Positions 16,878 through 24,885 of a stretch of DNA of 34,222 nucleotides are shown here, piece by piece. Position 1 is the stretch's first letter. Each line of letters opens with the position of its first letter. Position numbers and translations under genes: made by a program. Source of the DNA: Xanthobacteraceae bacterium (GTDB taxonomy: Bacteria; Pseudomonadota; Alphaproteobacteria; Rhizobiales; Xanthobacteraceae); NCBI GenBank assembly GCA_029239875.1, contig JARBUD010000044.1, forward strand, positions 1 through 34,222. The letters run 5' to 3'. The notes beneath the pieces were generated by a model. It searched no databases. It saw only the letters and a program-made list of their open reading frames with translations, and was not told where the DNA came from.

Positions 16878-17786
16878 TCATCTCCTCCCCCCGTGCCGCG
16901 TGGCGGCGATGGAGACGAAGCCGGCGGCGGCGGCCGAGAGCGGCGAGCCGCGCCGCCAGGCGGTCGCCACCTCCACCGCCGGCACCTCGTCGATCAGCGC
17001 CCGCGCCTCGATCTTGTCGCCCTCCAGCGACCAGGGCCGGTAGGTCAGGTCCGGCAGCACCGCTACCCCCGCTCCCGTCGCCACCAGCGAGCGCACCGCC
17101 TCCACCGAACGCGTGCGGAACGCCACCGGCGGGCGGATGCCGAGGCGGCGCCACACGCCCTCCGAGGCCTCGGCGATCTCGTCGATGGTCAGCAGCACAT
17201 GCGGCTCGGCGCTGAGGTCGCGCAGGCTCACCCGTTCCTGCGCCAGCGCCGGGTGGCCGAGCGGCATCCAGGCGCGATAGGGCGAGACCTCCACCGCCTC
17301 GGTCTGCAACGCCTCCGAGCGGCGGCCCGAAGGCAGTACCATCACCGCGACGTCGAGCTCTCCGCCGACAAGGAGATGCTCGAGATAATCCGCCGCGTCC
17401 TCCACCGCCTCCACCGCGATGCGCGGGAAGGCGCGGCGGAAGCGGGCGATGAGGTCGGAATAAATGTAGCCGGCGACCAGCGGCGTCACCCCCACCGACA
17501 GCCGCCCGTCCAGCGCCGCCGCCTCGGTGCCGGCGAAGGCGCGCCGCGCATCCGCCACGTCGCCGAGGATCTTTCGCGCATGACGCAGGAAGTGGTGGCC
17601 CTTCAGCGTCAGGTTGGCGCCGCGCGCGTGGCGCTCCAGCAGCTTGAAGCCGAGGTCGAGCTCCAGCTCGCGCAGCGCCTCGGTGACGGTCGACTGCGAG
17701 ATGGACAGCGTATGCGCGGCCGAGGAGACGGAGCCGTTCTCCGCGACGGCCACGAAATATTGGAGCTGGCGCAGCGAGAAGGCCAT
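16878..17786 (-). CDS. LysR-family transcriptional regulator
   Basis: This 302-residue regulator has an N-terminal winged helix-turn-helix (LRQLQYFVAVAENGSVSSAA through STVTEALRELELDLGFKLLE, about 5-52). A linker helix and a type-2 periplasmic-binding-like effector domain (LSVGVTPLVAGYIYSDLIAR onward) follow. Length is normal. It reads in the same direction as, and lies just upstream of, the polyamine transporter cluster, so it may control it, although LysR regulators more often sit divergently from their targets. No divergent partner is present: the next gene, 82 bases upstream, reads the same way. Effector unknown. Confidence 0.9.
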   Translation of the reverse strand: MAFSLRQLQYFVAVAENGSVSSAAHTLSISQSTVTEALRELELDLGFKLLERHARGANLTLKGHHFLRHARKILGDVADARRAFAGTEAAALDGRLSVGVTPLVAGYIYSDLIARFRRAFPRIAVEAVEDAADYLEHLLVGGELDVAVMVLPSGRRSEALQTEAVEVSPYRAWMPLGHPALAQERVSLRDLSAEPHVLLTIDEIAEASEGVWRRLGIRPPVAFRTRSVEAVRSLVATGAGVAVLPDLTYRPWSLEGDKIEARALIDEVPAVEVATAWRRGSPLSAAAAGFVSIAATRHGGRR

Positions 17787-17868
17787 CGGCTTATCCGAGA
17801 TGCGGCGGATATGCCGATGTTACCTCAATAGCGCCGGCCGCCAAATGCGGCGTCTCTCCGGTCCCGGC

Positions 17869-18204
17869 TCAGTCCACGCCGACCGACTTCTCGACCAGCA
17901 CCGTGTCGCCTTCCCGGCGAAACGCGACGGTGCTCGCCGGCGTGCCCACCTCGTGCGCGGTGGAGAGGACAAGGCTCTGGCCCGGCGCGAGGGTGCCGAC
18001 GACCCGCACCGGCGTGCCGGCCTCGCCCTGCGCCAAAGTGGCGGTCACCCGGAAACCGTCGCGGTCGACGGTGTAATAGGCGACGCCCGCGACATCGCCG
18101 AGATGGATGCTGCGGCCCTCACTCGGCGAGAGGCCCTCCGCATGGGCGATGCCGGCCACCAGTGCGAGGGCCGCGGCGGCGATGACGGTGCGATAGCTGA
18201 TCAT
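17869..18204 (-). CDS. Small secreted protein of unknown function
   Basis: This 111-residue protein begins with a clear Sec signal peptide (TVIAAAALALVAGIAHA, likely cut after AHA at about residue 22), so the mature protein of about 89 residues should be periplasmic. The remainder is beta-rich with alternating hydrophobic residues (VAYYTVDRDGFRVTATLAQG, VRVVGTLAPGQSLVLST). It has no cysteine and no recognised catalytic motif. AGGAG lies six bases before the ATG. The gene is divergent from a LysR regulator and shares a short control region full of GATAAT/ATTATC repeats, so it is probably that regulator's target. Family not recognised. Confidence 0.75.
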   Translation of the reverse strand: MISYRTVIAAAALALVAGIAHAEGLSPSEGRSIHLGDVAGVAYYTVDRDGFRVTATLAQGEAGTPVRVVGTLAPGQSLVLSTAHEVGTPASTVAFRREGDTVLVEKSVGVD

Positions 18205-18264
18205 TGCGATCTCCTGAGGTTCGATGAAGGCCCCGCGCCTGCCGCGCGGGCCGTTGCACCCGGA

Positions 18265-18310
18265 GATAATCGGCGTACCATTATCGATCAAACGCATGAG
18301 ATCGATAATG
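18265..18310. promoter_or_regulatory. Operator candidate between the divergent LysR and secreted-protein genes
   Basis: CATTATCGAT (18279-18288) and ATCGATAATG (18301-18310) form a perfect ten-base inverted repeat with a 12-base spacer. A further GATAAT at 18265-18270 pairs with ATTATC at 18280-18285. The right arm covers the start codon of the LysR gene. Multiple half-sites in a divergent control region are typical of LysR sites for activation and self-repression. That they bind this protein is inferred. Confidence 0.6.
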
Positions 18311-19249
18311 AGTATCGACCATATCAATCTGAGCCGTGTCGACCTCAACCTGCTCGTCGCCCTCGACGCGCTGCTCGCCGAGCGCAGCGTCACCCGCGCC
18401 GCCCGCCGCATCGGGCTCGGGCAATCGGCGATGAGCCACAACCTCGCCCGCCTGCGCGCCCTGTTCGGCGACGAGCTCCTGACCCGCGGACCGGACGCGC
18501 TGCGCCCCACGCCCCGCGCGCTTGCCCTCGCGGACCCGGTGAAGATCGCGCTGGCGCAGATCACCGCCATCGTGACTCCCGAGGACGCTTTCGATCCGCG
18601 CACGGCCGAGCGGCTGTTCCGCATCGGACTGCCGGACGGCGCGGAGGTGATGCTCGGTCCGGCGCTGCTCGCCCATGTCACGGAGAACGCGCCCGGCATC
18701 CGGCTGCGCCTGCAATCCTCCGACCGGTTGTTCGAGGAGCTCGACGCCGACCGGCTGGACGTCGGCATCGGCTTCGGGCCGCTCCCCGAGGGAGGCCTGC
18801 ATCACAAGCGCCGCCTGCTCGCCACGGACAGCTATCTGTGCATGTTCAATGCCGACCGGCTGAAGATTTCGCCGCCGATCTCGCTCGAGGATTATCTGCG
18901 CGTGCCGCACGTGCTCACGAGCATCCGCACGGGCGAGCGCGGGATCGTCGACGAGGTGCTGGCAGAGCGCGGCCTCAGCCGCACGGTCGCACTGACGACG
19001 ACGCGCTTCGTCGCGGTGCCCTTTCTCGTCGCCGGCGCGCCGGTCATCACCACCATGCCGGCGAGATTGGCGCGGTTGTTCGCACGGGAACTCGGGCTCA
19101 CCCTCAGCCCCGTGCCGCTAAAACTGCCAGAACCGGACGCCGCGCTAGTCTGGCATGCCTCCTATGACCGCGATCCGGCGCATAGATGGCTGCGTCAGAC
19201 ACTGGTGCGGGTCGCCGAGGCGGCGGGCTGGACGCCTCGCCCGGCGTGA
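18308..19249 (+). CDS. LysR-family transcriptional regulator (NodD/NahR-like branch)
   Basis: The start is taken as ATG 18308, giving 313 residues; a longer reading from 18224 would include the control region. The winged helix domain (LNLLVALDALLAERSVTRAA, then IGLGQSAMSHNLARLRALFG) is of the branch that includes NodD, NahR and LeuO. The effector-binding domain follows (FRIGLPDGAEVMLGPALLAH onward). It is divergent from the small secreted protein gene. The ribosome site is weak (GAGAT), and the start codon lies inside a perfect palindrome, which would allow direct self-repression. Target and inducer are unknown. Confidence 0.88.
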   Translation: MSIDHINLSRVDLNLLVALDALLAERSVTRAARRIGLGQSAMSHNLARLRALFGDELLTRGPDALRPTPRALALADPVKIALAQITAIVTPEDAFDPRTAERLFRIGLPDGAEVMLGPALLAHVTENAPGIRLRLQSSDRLFEELDADRLDVGIGFGPLPEGGLHHKRRLLATDSYLCMFNADRLKISPPISLEDYLRVPHVLTSIRTGERGIVDEVLAERGLSRTVALTTTRFVAVPFLVAGAPVITTMPARLARLFARELGLTLSPVPLKLPEPDAALVWHASYDRDPAHRWLRQTLVRVAEAAGWTPRPA

Positions 19250-19273
19250 GGCGCGACGCCCGCCCCATAGAAA

Positions 19274-19308
19274 AACCCCGCCCCCGGATGGCCTCCGGAG
19301 GCTGGGGG
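19274..19308 (-). terminator. Intrinsic terminator for the dadA-like gene
   Basis: On the minus strand a CCCCC...GGGGG hairpin (19304-19308 with 19281-19285), containing the inner palindrome GCCTCCGGAGGC (19291-19302), is followed by GCGGGGTTTTTC. Stem plus T-run fit a rho-independent terminator for transcripts coming from the dadA-like gene at 19482-20777. On the plus strand the same hairpin lies 25 to 59 bases after the LysR stop and could serve it too. Confidence 0.6.
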
Positions 19309-19348
19309 TCCTTGGATTCGAAATGCAATCGGCGGCAGAACGGCTAAG

Positions 19349-19470
19349 CCCCCTCTCCCCATTGGGGAGAGGGTTGGGGTGAGGGGTCTTCGACGCTCCG
19401 CGATCTCGTCACCCCTCACCGACCCGCTTCGCGGGCCACCTCTCCCCAACGGGGAGAGGGAAAAGAAGGG
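19349..19470. repeat. Complex palindromic intergenic repeat of the CCCTCTCCCC type
   Basis: Two hairpins, CCCTCTCCCC-ATT-GGGGAGAGGG (19351-19373) and CCTCTCCCC-AAC-GGGGAGAGG (near 19440-19469), flank an outer complementary pair (GTGAGGGGT and ACCCCTCAC). The element lies between two convergent genes and can fold on either strand, so it may act as a two-way transcription end. Its design is that of a mobile or amplified REP-like intergenic element. No coding capacity is seen. Confidence 0.75.
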
Positions 19471-19481
19471 TCAGGTCCGCC

Positions 19482-20777
19482 TCACTCCGCGGCGATGCGC
19501 AGCTCCGGGCGGGGAGCCTCCACCGGCATGGCGGCGGCGACGGTGCCGGCGATGATCTGCGCGGTGGCGCAGGACAGCGTCCAGCCCAGATGCCCGTGGC
19601 CGGTGTTGTAGAACACGCCCGGCTTGGCGCCGGCCGCGACGCGCGGCATCAGGTCCGGCATCATCGGCCGCAGCCCGGCCCACGGCACGGCGCGGTCGGT
19701 GCTCACATCGGGGAACAGCTTGCGCACCCAGTCGGTCAGCGGGCGGATGCGGTCGGCGCGGATGTCACGGTTCTCGCCGTTGAACTCGGCGGTGCCGGCG
19801 ACGCGGAAGCGGTCCTTGCCGAGGCGCGAGGTGACGATCTTGGTCTGGTCGTCCAGCAGGCTCACCCAGGGCGCGGCGGCCTGGCTCCGCTCGTCGTCGA
19901 GCATGACGGTGATCGAATAGCCCTTCACCGGATAGATGTTCACCCGGTCGCCGAGCTGCGCGGCGATAGCGCGCGAGCCGACGCCGGCACAGACCACCAC
20001 GCCGTCGAAGGAAAGCGTCTCGTGCACCGGCTGCGCATCCTCGGCATCGGGAGCGATGGTCAGCGCGATCTCGACGCCGGTGCCCGCCGGCCCCTTGCCG
20101 GTATGGGTGAGGCTCTCGACGTTAGCCTCGTTGATGAAGCGCACGCCCTTGCGCCGGCAGGCGTCGGCGAGGCCGCGGGTGAATTTGTGGATGTCGCCGG
20201 TGGAATCGGACGGAGTGAAGAAGCCTCCGTAGTAGCTGCCGTGCAGCGTCGGCTCGATGGCGCGAATCTCCTCCGGCGTGACAGGCCGGCGCTCTAACCC
20301 ACCTTCCGCGTAGAGCGCGCTCACCTTGGCGGCGGCGTCATAGCCCGGCTTGTCGCGGTAGATGTGCAGGATGCCGCGGGTCACGTGGTCGAAGTCGATC
20401 TTCTCGCGCGCGGCGATCTCGAACATGTAGTTGCGGGCCTGGATGGCGAGGCGCGTGGTCTCGACCGTGTTGGCCTTGTAGTTCGGGATGTTGGCGAGGA
20501 ACTCGGCCATCCAGCTGTATTTGTGCCAGGAGGGTAGCGGGTTCATCAGCAGCGGGGCATCGGGGGTGAACATCCACTTGATGCCCTTCAGCACCGTCGA
20601 CCAGGAGTTCCACACCTCGGCATTGGAGGCCGAGAGCTGGCCGCCATTGGCAAACGAGGTCTCCATCGCCGCATAGCGCTGGCGATCGATGACGGTGACG
20701 TCGTAGCCCTTCTCGTTGAGGGCGTAGGCGGTGGTGATTCCGGTGATACCTGCACCGATAACGGCAATCTGGCGCAT
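19482..20777 (-). CDS. dadA: DadA-like FAD-dependent amino acid dehydrogenase under glycine riboswitch control
   Basis: This 431-residue flavoenzyme of the DAO/DadA family begins with the FAD motif VIGAGITGITTAYALNEKGY. It keeps the DadA blocks ETSFANGGQLSASNAEVWN (about 39-57) and YNTGHGHLGWTLSCATAQII near the C-terminus. DadA enzymes deaminate D-amino acids to keto acids at the membrane and pass electrons to quinones. The ATG at 20777 follows GGGAGAGA; a longer frame runs into the riboswitch and is not real. A tandem glycine riboswitch fills the leader, so the true physiological substrate may be glycine itself or something metabolised to it. No alanine racemase is adjacent, unlike classic dad operons. 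Confidence 0.88.
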   Translation of the reverse strand: MRQIAVIGAGITGITTAYALNEKGYDVTVIDRQRYAAMETSFANGGQLSASNAEVWNSWSTVLKGIKWMFTPDAPLLMNPLPSWHKYSWMAEFLANIPNYKANTVETTRLAIQARNYMFEIAAREKIDFDHVTRGILHIYRDKPGYDAAAKVSALYAEGGLERRPVTPEEIRAIEPTLHGSYYGGFFTPSDSTGDIHKFTRGLADACRRKGVRFINEANVESLTHTGKGPAGTGVEIALTIAPDAEDAQPVHETLSFDGVVVCAGVGSRAIAAQLGDRVNIYPVKGYSITVMLDDERSQAAAPWVSLLDDQTKIVTSRLGKDRFRVAGTAEFNGENRDIRADRIRPLTDWVRKLFPDVSTDRAVPWAGLRPMMPDLMPRVAAGAKPGVFYNTGHGHLGWTLSCATAQIIAGTVAAAMPVEAPRPELRIAAE

Positions 20778-20808
20778 GGGGCTCTCTCCCGCGCTTGAGG
20801 ACACAAGA

Positions 20809-20828
20809 CTGGATCCCTTCGGTTCCAG
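20809..20828 (-). promoter_or_regulatory. Expression-platform hairpin of the glycine riboswitch
   Basis: CTGGATCC (20809-20816) and GGTTCCAG (20821-20828) pair at seven of eight positions around a CTTC loop (GAAG on the transcript). It lies between aptamer 2 and the ribosome site of the dadA-like gene. A competing pairing is possible between GGGGACA (20834-20840 on the transcript strand) and TGTCCTC near 20797-20803. No U tract follows, so control of translation start seems more likely than termination. Confidence 0.45.
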
Positions 20829-20843
20829 CCGGCTGTCCCCAAT

Positions 20844-21054
20844 CTGTCGCGGTACCTGAGAGCTCGCCCCGGGACGGATGGCGGCGCCATCCCGAAATCC
20901 CGGGCTTCCCCTTCGGTGGACGCCTGGCACTGACGGGTGCCGACGCCTCTCTCCAGATCGTCCTGATTATGCGGTCCGTGGTGCCTGAGAGTTTCCTGGG
21001 GGGTTGCTCCGTCGGCGCCGACACATGTCCGGGAGGACTGTCAGTCTCTCCCGC
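20844..21054 (-). ncRNA. Tandem glycine riboswitch
   Basis: Two glycine aptamers follow each other on the minus strand. Aptamer 1 (21054-20971) starts GCGGGAGAGACTG, contains CGGAGCAAC and ends in CTCTCAGGCACCACGGACCGC-type sequence. Aptamer 2 (20956-20844) starts CTGGAGAGAGGCGTC, contains CCGAAGGGGAAGCCC and ends in GCTCTCAGGTACCGCGACAG. GGAGAGA, CCGAAGGGG and CTCTCAGG are core conserved blocks of this class. The two domains allow cooperative glycine sensing. The riboswitch lies 67 bases before the dadA-like start. Upstream, 21055-21287 contains no gene; it must hold the promoter and has a degenerate palindromic stretch around 21152-21275. Confidence 0.93.
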
Positions 21055-21287
21055 ATAACCATTAGCAGACGCCTATATGCATCGCACAAAAGCATGCCTT
21101 TTTCAAGGGCAGAGGCTATTAATGCGTGGCTTCCTCTATCAGTCTTTCGTCATCCCGGGCGGCCCGCAGGCCATACCGGGCGCGCGCAATCATTGGGAAA
21201 CGATCCCCGGCTCTACGCTGCGCCGGAGCCTGCCCTTGGGCTTGCCGGAGGCGAGACCCGAGGGGCCAGGGGTGATGCCCTGAGGGA

Positions 21288-22145
21288 TCACACGCTCGCC
21301 GCATCCAGCCCCAGGTCGAGGATCGGTGCGGAATGAGTGATCCAGCCGACCGAGATGAGGTCCACGCCGCTCGCCGCGATAGGCCCGACCGTCTCGCGCG
21401 AGACACGGCCGGAGGCCTCGGTCAGCGCCCGCCCGCCGACGATGCTCACCGCCTCGCGCAGCACCGGCGGCGTCATGTTGTCGAGCAGCACCGCGTCGAC
21501 GCCCTCGGCCATGGCTTCCTCGAGCTGGGCGAGCGTGTCGACCTCCACCTCGATCTTCACCATGTGGCCGGCATGGGCCTTGGCGGCACGGATGGCGGGC
21601 ACGACGCCGCCGGCGACCGCGATGTGGTTGTCCTTGATGAGCACCGCGTCATCGAGGCCGAAGCGGTGGTTGGAGCCGCCGCCGGCCTTCACCGCGTGCT
21701 TCTCCAGCGCGCGCAGGCCGGGCGTGGTCTTGCGGGTGCAGACGATATGCGCCTTGCCGTGCCGGCGGGCGATCTCGACCAGGCTCGCCGTGGCGGTGGC
21801 GACCCCGGACATACGGCAGGCGATGTTCAGCGCCACCCGCTCGGCGGTGAGGATGGCGCGGGCAGAGCCGTTGATCCGCATCACCACGTCGCCCGGCGCC
21901 ACCGTAGCCCCGTCGCGGCGCTCGACGACGATGCCGAGGCTCGGGTCGATCAGTTCGAAGGCGATCACCGCCGCGTCGATGCCGGCGATCACCCCCGGCT
22001 GGCGCGACGCGATCACCGCGTCGAAGCGGGCTTCAGTGGGGATGACCGAGTCGGTCGTTACGTCGCCGGCGCGGCCGAGGTCCTCCAGCAGCGCGGCGCG
22101 CACGATGGGCTCGACCAGCAGGCGGGGGAGAGGGGGGAGGGCCAT
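21288..22145 (-). CDS. nadC: Nicotinate-nucleotide pyrophosphorylase (quinolinate phosphoribosyltransferase) NadC
   Basis: This 285-residue enzyme converts quinolinate and PRPP into nicotinate mononucleotide, the third step of de novo NAD synthesis in the cytoplasm. The family blocks are all present: LLEDLGRAGDVTTDSVIP near the N-terminus, LNIACRMSGVATATA, the substrate-binding CTRKTTPGLRALEKHAVKAG, then LIKDNHIAVAGG, and the barrel end IEVEVDTLAQLEEA...LLDNMTPPVL. Length is normal. It is the last gene of the nadA-nadB-nadC run and is separated from nadB by a 125-base gap holding a long palindromic repeat. Confidence 0.97.
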   Translation of the reverse strand: MALPPLPRLLVEPIVRAALLEDLGRAGDVTTDSVIPTEARFDAVIASRQPGVIAGIDAAVIAFELIDPSLGIVVERRDGATVAPGDVVMRINGSARAILTAERVALNIACRMSGVATATASLVEIARRHGKAHIVCTRKTTPGLRALEKHAVKAGGGSNHRFGLDDAVLIKDNHIAVAGGVVPAIRAAKAHAGHMVKIEVEVDTLAQLEEAMAEGVDAVLLDNMTPPVLREAVSIVGGRALTEASGRVSRETVGPIAASGVDLISVGWITHSAPILDLGLDAASV

Positions 22146-22170
22146 TTCAATTCATCCACATGAAAGCAAC

Positions 22171-22264
22171 GTCATCCTGAGGTGCGAGCGGAGCGAGCCT
22201 CGAAGGATGGTCGGGAAGCGGACATCCTTCGAGGCCCGGCTGACGCCGGGCACCTCAGGATGAC
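22171..22264. repeat. Long palindromic intergenic repeat, copy 2
   Basis: Perfect 15-base outer arms, GTCATCCTGAGGTGC (22171-22185) and GCACCTCAGGATGAC (22250-22264), enclose a second complementary pair (CCTCGAAGGATG and CATCCTTCGAGG). It is the same family as the element at 16772-16875. It sits inside the nad operon between nadB and nadC, where it could protect the upstream mRNA from 3' exonucleases or dampen nadC expression. Confidence 0.88.
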
Positions 22265-22270
22265 GGCGCA

Positions 22271-23779
22271 CTACGCCACCCGGCGCACCTCGCCGGCCTC
22301 GCGGCGGTCGAGGGCGTCGAGCGTGGTCTCGGAGTGCTGGGCGAGCGTCGCCGGCACGGGATGGTCGACGCGGAAATGCCCGCCCCGGCTCTCCTCGCGC
22401 CGCAGCGCGGCTTCCGTCACCATCAGCGCGACCAGCGAGAGGTCGTCGTCCTGCGCATCGGCCAGCTCGCCGAGCCGGCGCGCGGCGGTTTCCAGGCTCG
22501 AAGCGTCGCGCACCACGCCGACCTTGAGGTCCATCAACGCGCGGATCTCGGCCCGCGCCGGCGACGGCGCGCGTGGGCTTGCGGGCGCCGGAACGACGGA
22601 GCGCGCCGCCTCCTCACCCGCAATATCGGCCGCGATCCACTGCGCATAGGCGAGCGCCTCCAGCAGCGAGTTGCTGGCGAGGCGGTTGGCGCCGTGCAGC
22701 CCGGTCGAGGCGACCTCACCGCAGGCCCACAGGCCCGACACGGTCGAGCGGCCGGCATCATCCACCTTGATCCCGCCCATATGGTAATGCGCCGCCGGCC
22801 GCACCGGGATCGGCGCGCGCGCCGGGTCGAGCCCGTTGGCGCGGCACAGCGCCACCACGCCGGGGAAGCGGCGCTCGACGTCCTTCAGCCGCGCGTCCAG
22901 AACCACGCCATGTCCCTGTGCGATCTGCGCGAAGATGGCCCGGGCGACGACGTCGCGCGGCGCCAGCTCCTGCCCCGGCACCTCGGCCATGAAGCGCTCG
23001 CCGCGCTCGTTGAACAGCTTCGCCCCCTCCCCGCGCAGCGCCTCGGTGGCGAGCGGCATCGGGTCGGCACCCACCGCCATGGCCGTCGGGTGGAACTGCA
23101 CGAACTCCATGTCGCGCAAGGCGGCGCCGGCCCTCGCGGCGAGCGCGAGCCCGGAGCCGACCGCGCCGAGCGGGTTGGTGGTCGACGCATAGAGCCCGCC
23201 CAGCCCGCCGGTCGCCAGCACCACCGCGCGGGCGGCGAGCGCCGTCACCCGGCCCTCGCGGTCGCGCACCGCGACGCCGGCGACGCGGTCCTCAGTGAGC
23301 AGCAGCTCGGTGGCGCGCACGCCCTCGATCACCTGGATGGAGGGGCAGGCACGCGCGGCCTTCGCCAGCGTCTCCAGCACCACGCGGCCGGTGCCGTCGC
23401 CATCAGCATGGACGATGCGCCGGCGCGAATGCGCGGCCTCCAGCCCGAGGGCGAGGCTGCCATTGGCATTGCGGTCGAAGGGTGTGCCGAACCCGACCAG
23501 CCAGTCGATAGCCTCCGGCGCCGCGGCCGCGACGCGGCGGGCGACATGCGGCTCAGACAGGCCCGCGCCGGCGGTCAGCGTGTCGATGGCGTGCAGGTCA
23601 GGCCTGTCGTCGGCGCCCAGCGCCGCAGCGATGCCGCCCTGCGCCCATCCCGTGGCAGCATCACTGCCGAGCGGCGAGGCGACGACGAGCGTCACCTTCA
23701 TGGGCGCGAGCCGCAGCGCGGTGGCGAGGCCGGCGACGCCGCCGCCGACCACGACGATGTTCTCAGGCGAATGGCTCAA
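22271..23779 (-). CDS. nadB: L-aspartate oxidase NadB (TTG start)
   Basis: This FAD enzyme oxidises L-aspartate to iminoaspartate, the first step of de novo NAD synthesis, handing the product to NadA. The FAD motif is VVVGGGVAGLATALRLA at the very N-terminus. The middle has AHSRRRIVHADGDGTG and VQFHPTAM, and the C-terminal side has GLHGANRLASNSLLEALAYA, all typical of NadB. No ATG or GTG lies close upstream in frame outside nadA. A TTG at 23779 follows GGAG at eight bases and gives a 502-residue protein starting LSHSPENIVV, so TTG is the likely start. The ORF could be extended to 23827 only by overlapping the nadA end. Gap to nadA is 16 bases. Confidence 0.95.
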   Translation of the reverse strand: MSHSPENIVVVGGGVAGLATALRLAPMKVTLVVASPLGSDAATGWAQGGIAAALGADDRPDLHAIDTLTAGAGLSEPHVARRVAAAAPEAIDWLVGFGTPFDRNANGSLALGLEAAHSRRRIVHADGDGTGRVVLETLAKAARACPSIQVIEGVRATELLLTEDRVAGVAVRDREGRVTALAARAVVLATGGLGGLYASTTNPLGAVGSGLALAARAGAALRDMEFVQFHPTAMAVGADPMPLATEALRGEGAKLFNERGERFMAEVPGQELAPRDVVARAIFAQIAQGHGVVLDARLKDVERRFPGVVALCRANGLDPARAPIPVRPAAHYHMGGIKVDDAGRSTVSGLWACGEVASTGLHGANRLASNSLLEALAYAQWIAADIAGEEAARSVVPAPASPRAPSPARAEIRALMDLKVGVVRDASSLETAARRLGELADAQDDDLSLVALMVTEAALRREESRGGHFRVDHPVPATLAQHSETTLDALDRREAGEVRRVA

Positions 23780-23795
23780 CGCAGGTCTCCGGCCT

Positions 23796-24854
23796 TCAGC
23801 GGATGGCGAGCATGCGCTCGACGGCAAGGCGGGCGCGGTCGGCCACGGCCGGATCGATCTCGACCTGATGGCCCATGGTCTCCAGCGCGCGGCGGATGTT
23901 CGGCAGGGTGATGCGGCGCATATGCGGGCACAGATTGCAGGGCCGCACGAACTCGACGTCGGGATGGTTCACCGCGACATTGTCGGCCATGGAGCATTCG
24001 GTGATCAGCACCACCCGTGCCGGCTTCTCGTCCCGCACATAGTCGGCCATGCCGGCCGTGGAGCCGGCATAGTCGGCCGCCGCCACCACTTCCGGCGGGC
24101 ATTCGGGATGCGCCAGCACGACGACGCCGGGGTGGTTCTCGCGCAGGTCGCGGATGTCCTGCGGGGTGAAGCGCTCATGCACCTCGCAATGGCCCTTCCA
24201 GGCGATCAGCTCGATCTCCGGCACTTCCTTCTGCACGTTGCGGGCGAGGTACTCGTCCGGCAGCATGAGGATGCGGTTGACGCCCCATTCCTTCGCGACG
24301 GCGCGCACCACCTTCACGGCGTTGCCGGAGGTGCAGCAATAGTCGCTCTCGGCCTTCACTTCGGCCGAGGTGTTGACATAGGTGACCACCGGCACGCCGG
24401 GATAATGCCGGCGCAGCAGGCGAATATCCTCTGCGGTGATGGACTCGGCGAGCGAGCAGCCCGCCTCCATGTCCGGCATCAGTACGGTCTTGGAGGGGTT
24501 CAGCAGCTTGGCCGTCTCAGCCATGAAGTGGACGCCGGCCATGACGATGACGTCGGCATCGACCGTCACCGCTTCGCGGGCGAGCGCGAGGCTGTCGCCG
24601 ACGATGTCGGCCACCGTGTTGAAGATCTCCGGCGCCTGGTAGTTGTGGCCGAGCACCACGGCGTTGTGCTGCTTCTTCAGCCGCTCGATGGCCTCGACGT
24701 CGCGCACGATCAGCGGCCATTCGGCCGGGGTGACGTGCTTCGACACGCGCTCATAGAGATGGGCCAGCGGCATGACGGGCGCCGCGGCCGGGGCCAGGTC
24801 GGGGGCGTAGTCCTCGGTGGTTTCCGCGCGGGCGGCGACGTTCAGGTCCAGCAT
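23796..24854 (-). CDS. nadA: Quinolinate synthase NadA
   Basis: This 4Fe-4S enzyme condenses iminoaspartate with dihydroxyacetone phosphate to quinolinate. Conserved parts are VVLGHNYQAPEIFNTVADIV, MAGVHFMAETAKLLNP, the cluster-binding cysteines in DMEAGCSL, HPECPPEV and CNLCPHMRR, and the block VTYVNTSAEVKAESDYCCTS. The ATG at 24854 follows an excellent GGGAGG at six bases and yields 352 residues. An upstream in-frame ATG at 24896 would place the operator-like repeat inside the coding region and lacks a ribosome site, so it is rejected. It heads the nadABC run and is preceded by a strong promoter with two 19-bp repeats. Confidence 0.96.
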   Translation of the reverse strand: MLDLNVAARAETTEDYAPDLAPAAAPVMPLAHLYERVSKHVTPAEWPLIVRDVEAIERLKKQHNAVVLGHNYQAPEIFNTVADIVGDSLALAREAVTVDADVIVMAGVHFMAETAKLLNPSKTVLMPDMEAGCSLAESITAEDIRLLRRHYPGVPVVTYVNTSAEVKAESDYCCTSGNAVKVVRAVAKEWGVNRILMLPDEYLARNVQKEVPEIELIAWKGHCEVHERFTPQDIRDLRENHPGVVVLAHPECPPEVVAAADYAGSTAGMADYVRDEKPARVVLITECSMADNVAVNHPDVEFVRPCNLCPHMRRITLPNIRRALETMGHQVEIDPAVADRARLAVERMLAIR

Positions 24855-24866
24855 CGCATCCTCCCT

Positions 24867-24885
24867 TATGCTCTTTTTGAGTATA
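24867..24885 (-). promoter_or_regulatory. NadQ-type operator candidate, leader copy
   Basis: On the coding strand the site reads TATACTC-AAAAA-GAGCATA, a 19-bp near-perfect inverted repeat in the nadA leader, directly before the ribosome site. The first seven and the last six bases are the same as in the copy at 24931-24949. Such TATACTC-type palindromes fit regulation of nadABC by the NadQ-like protein encoded at 25472-26467; binding is inferred. Confidence 0.65.

Noticed and set aside
19349..19470. CRISPR array
   Set aside because: The repeats are inverted arms of single hairpins, not regularly spaced direct repeats with spacers.
21061..21287. A small gene upstream of the riboswitch
   Set aside because: Open frames here are short, lack ribosome sites, and have no protein-like pattern; the stretch looks like a promoter plus degenerate palindromic repeat.
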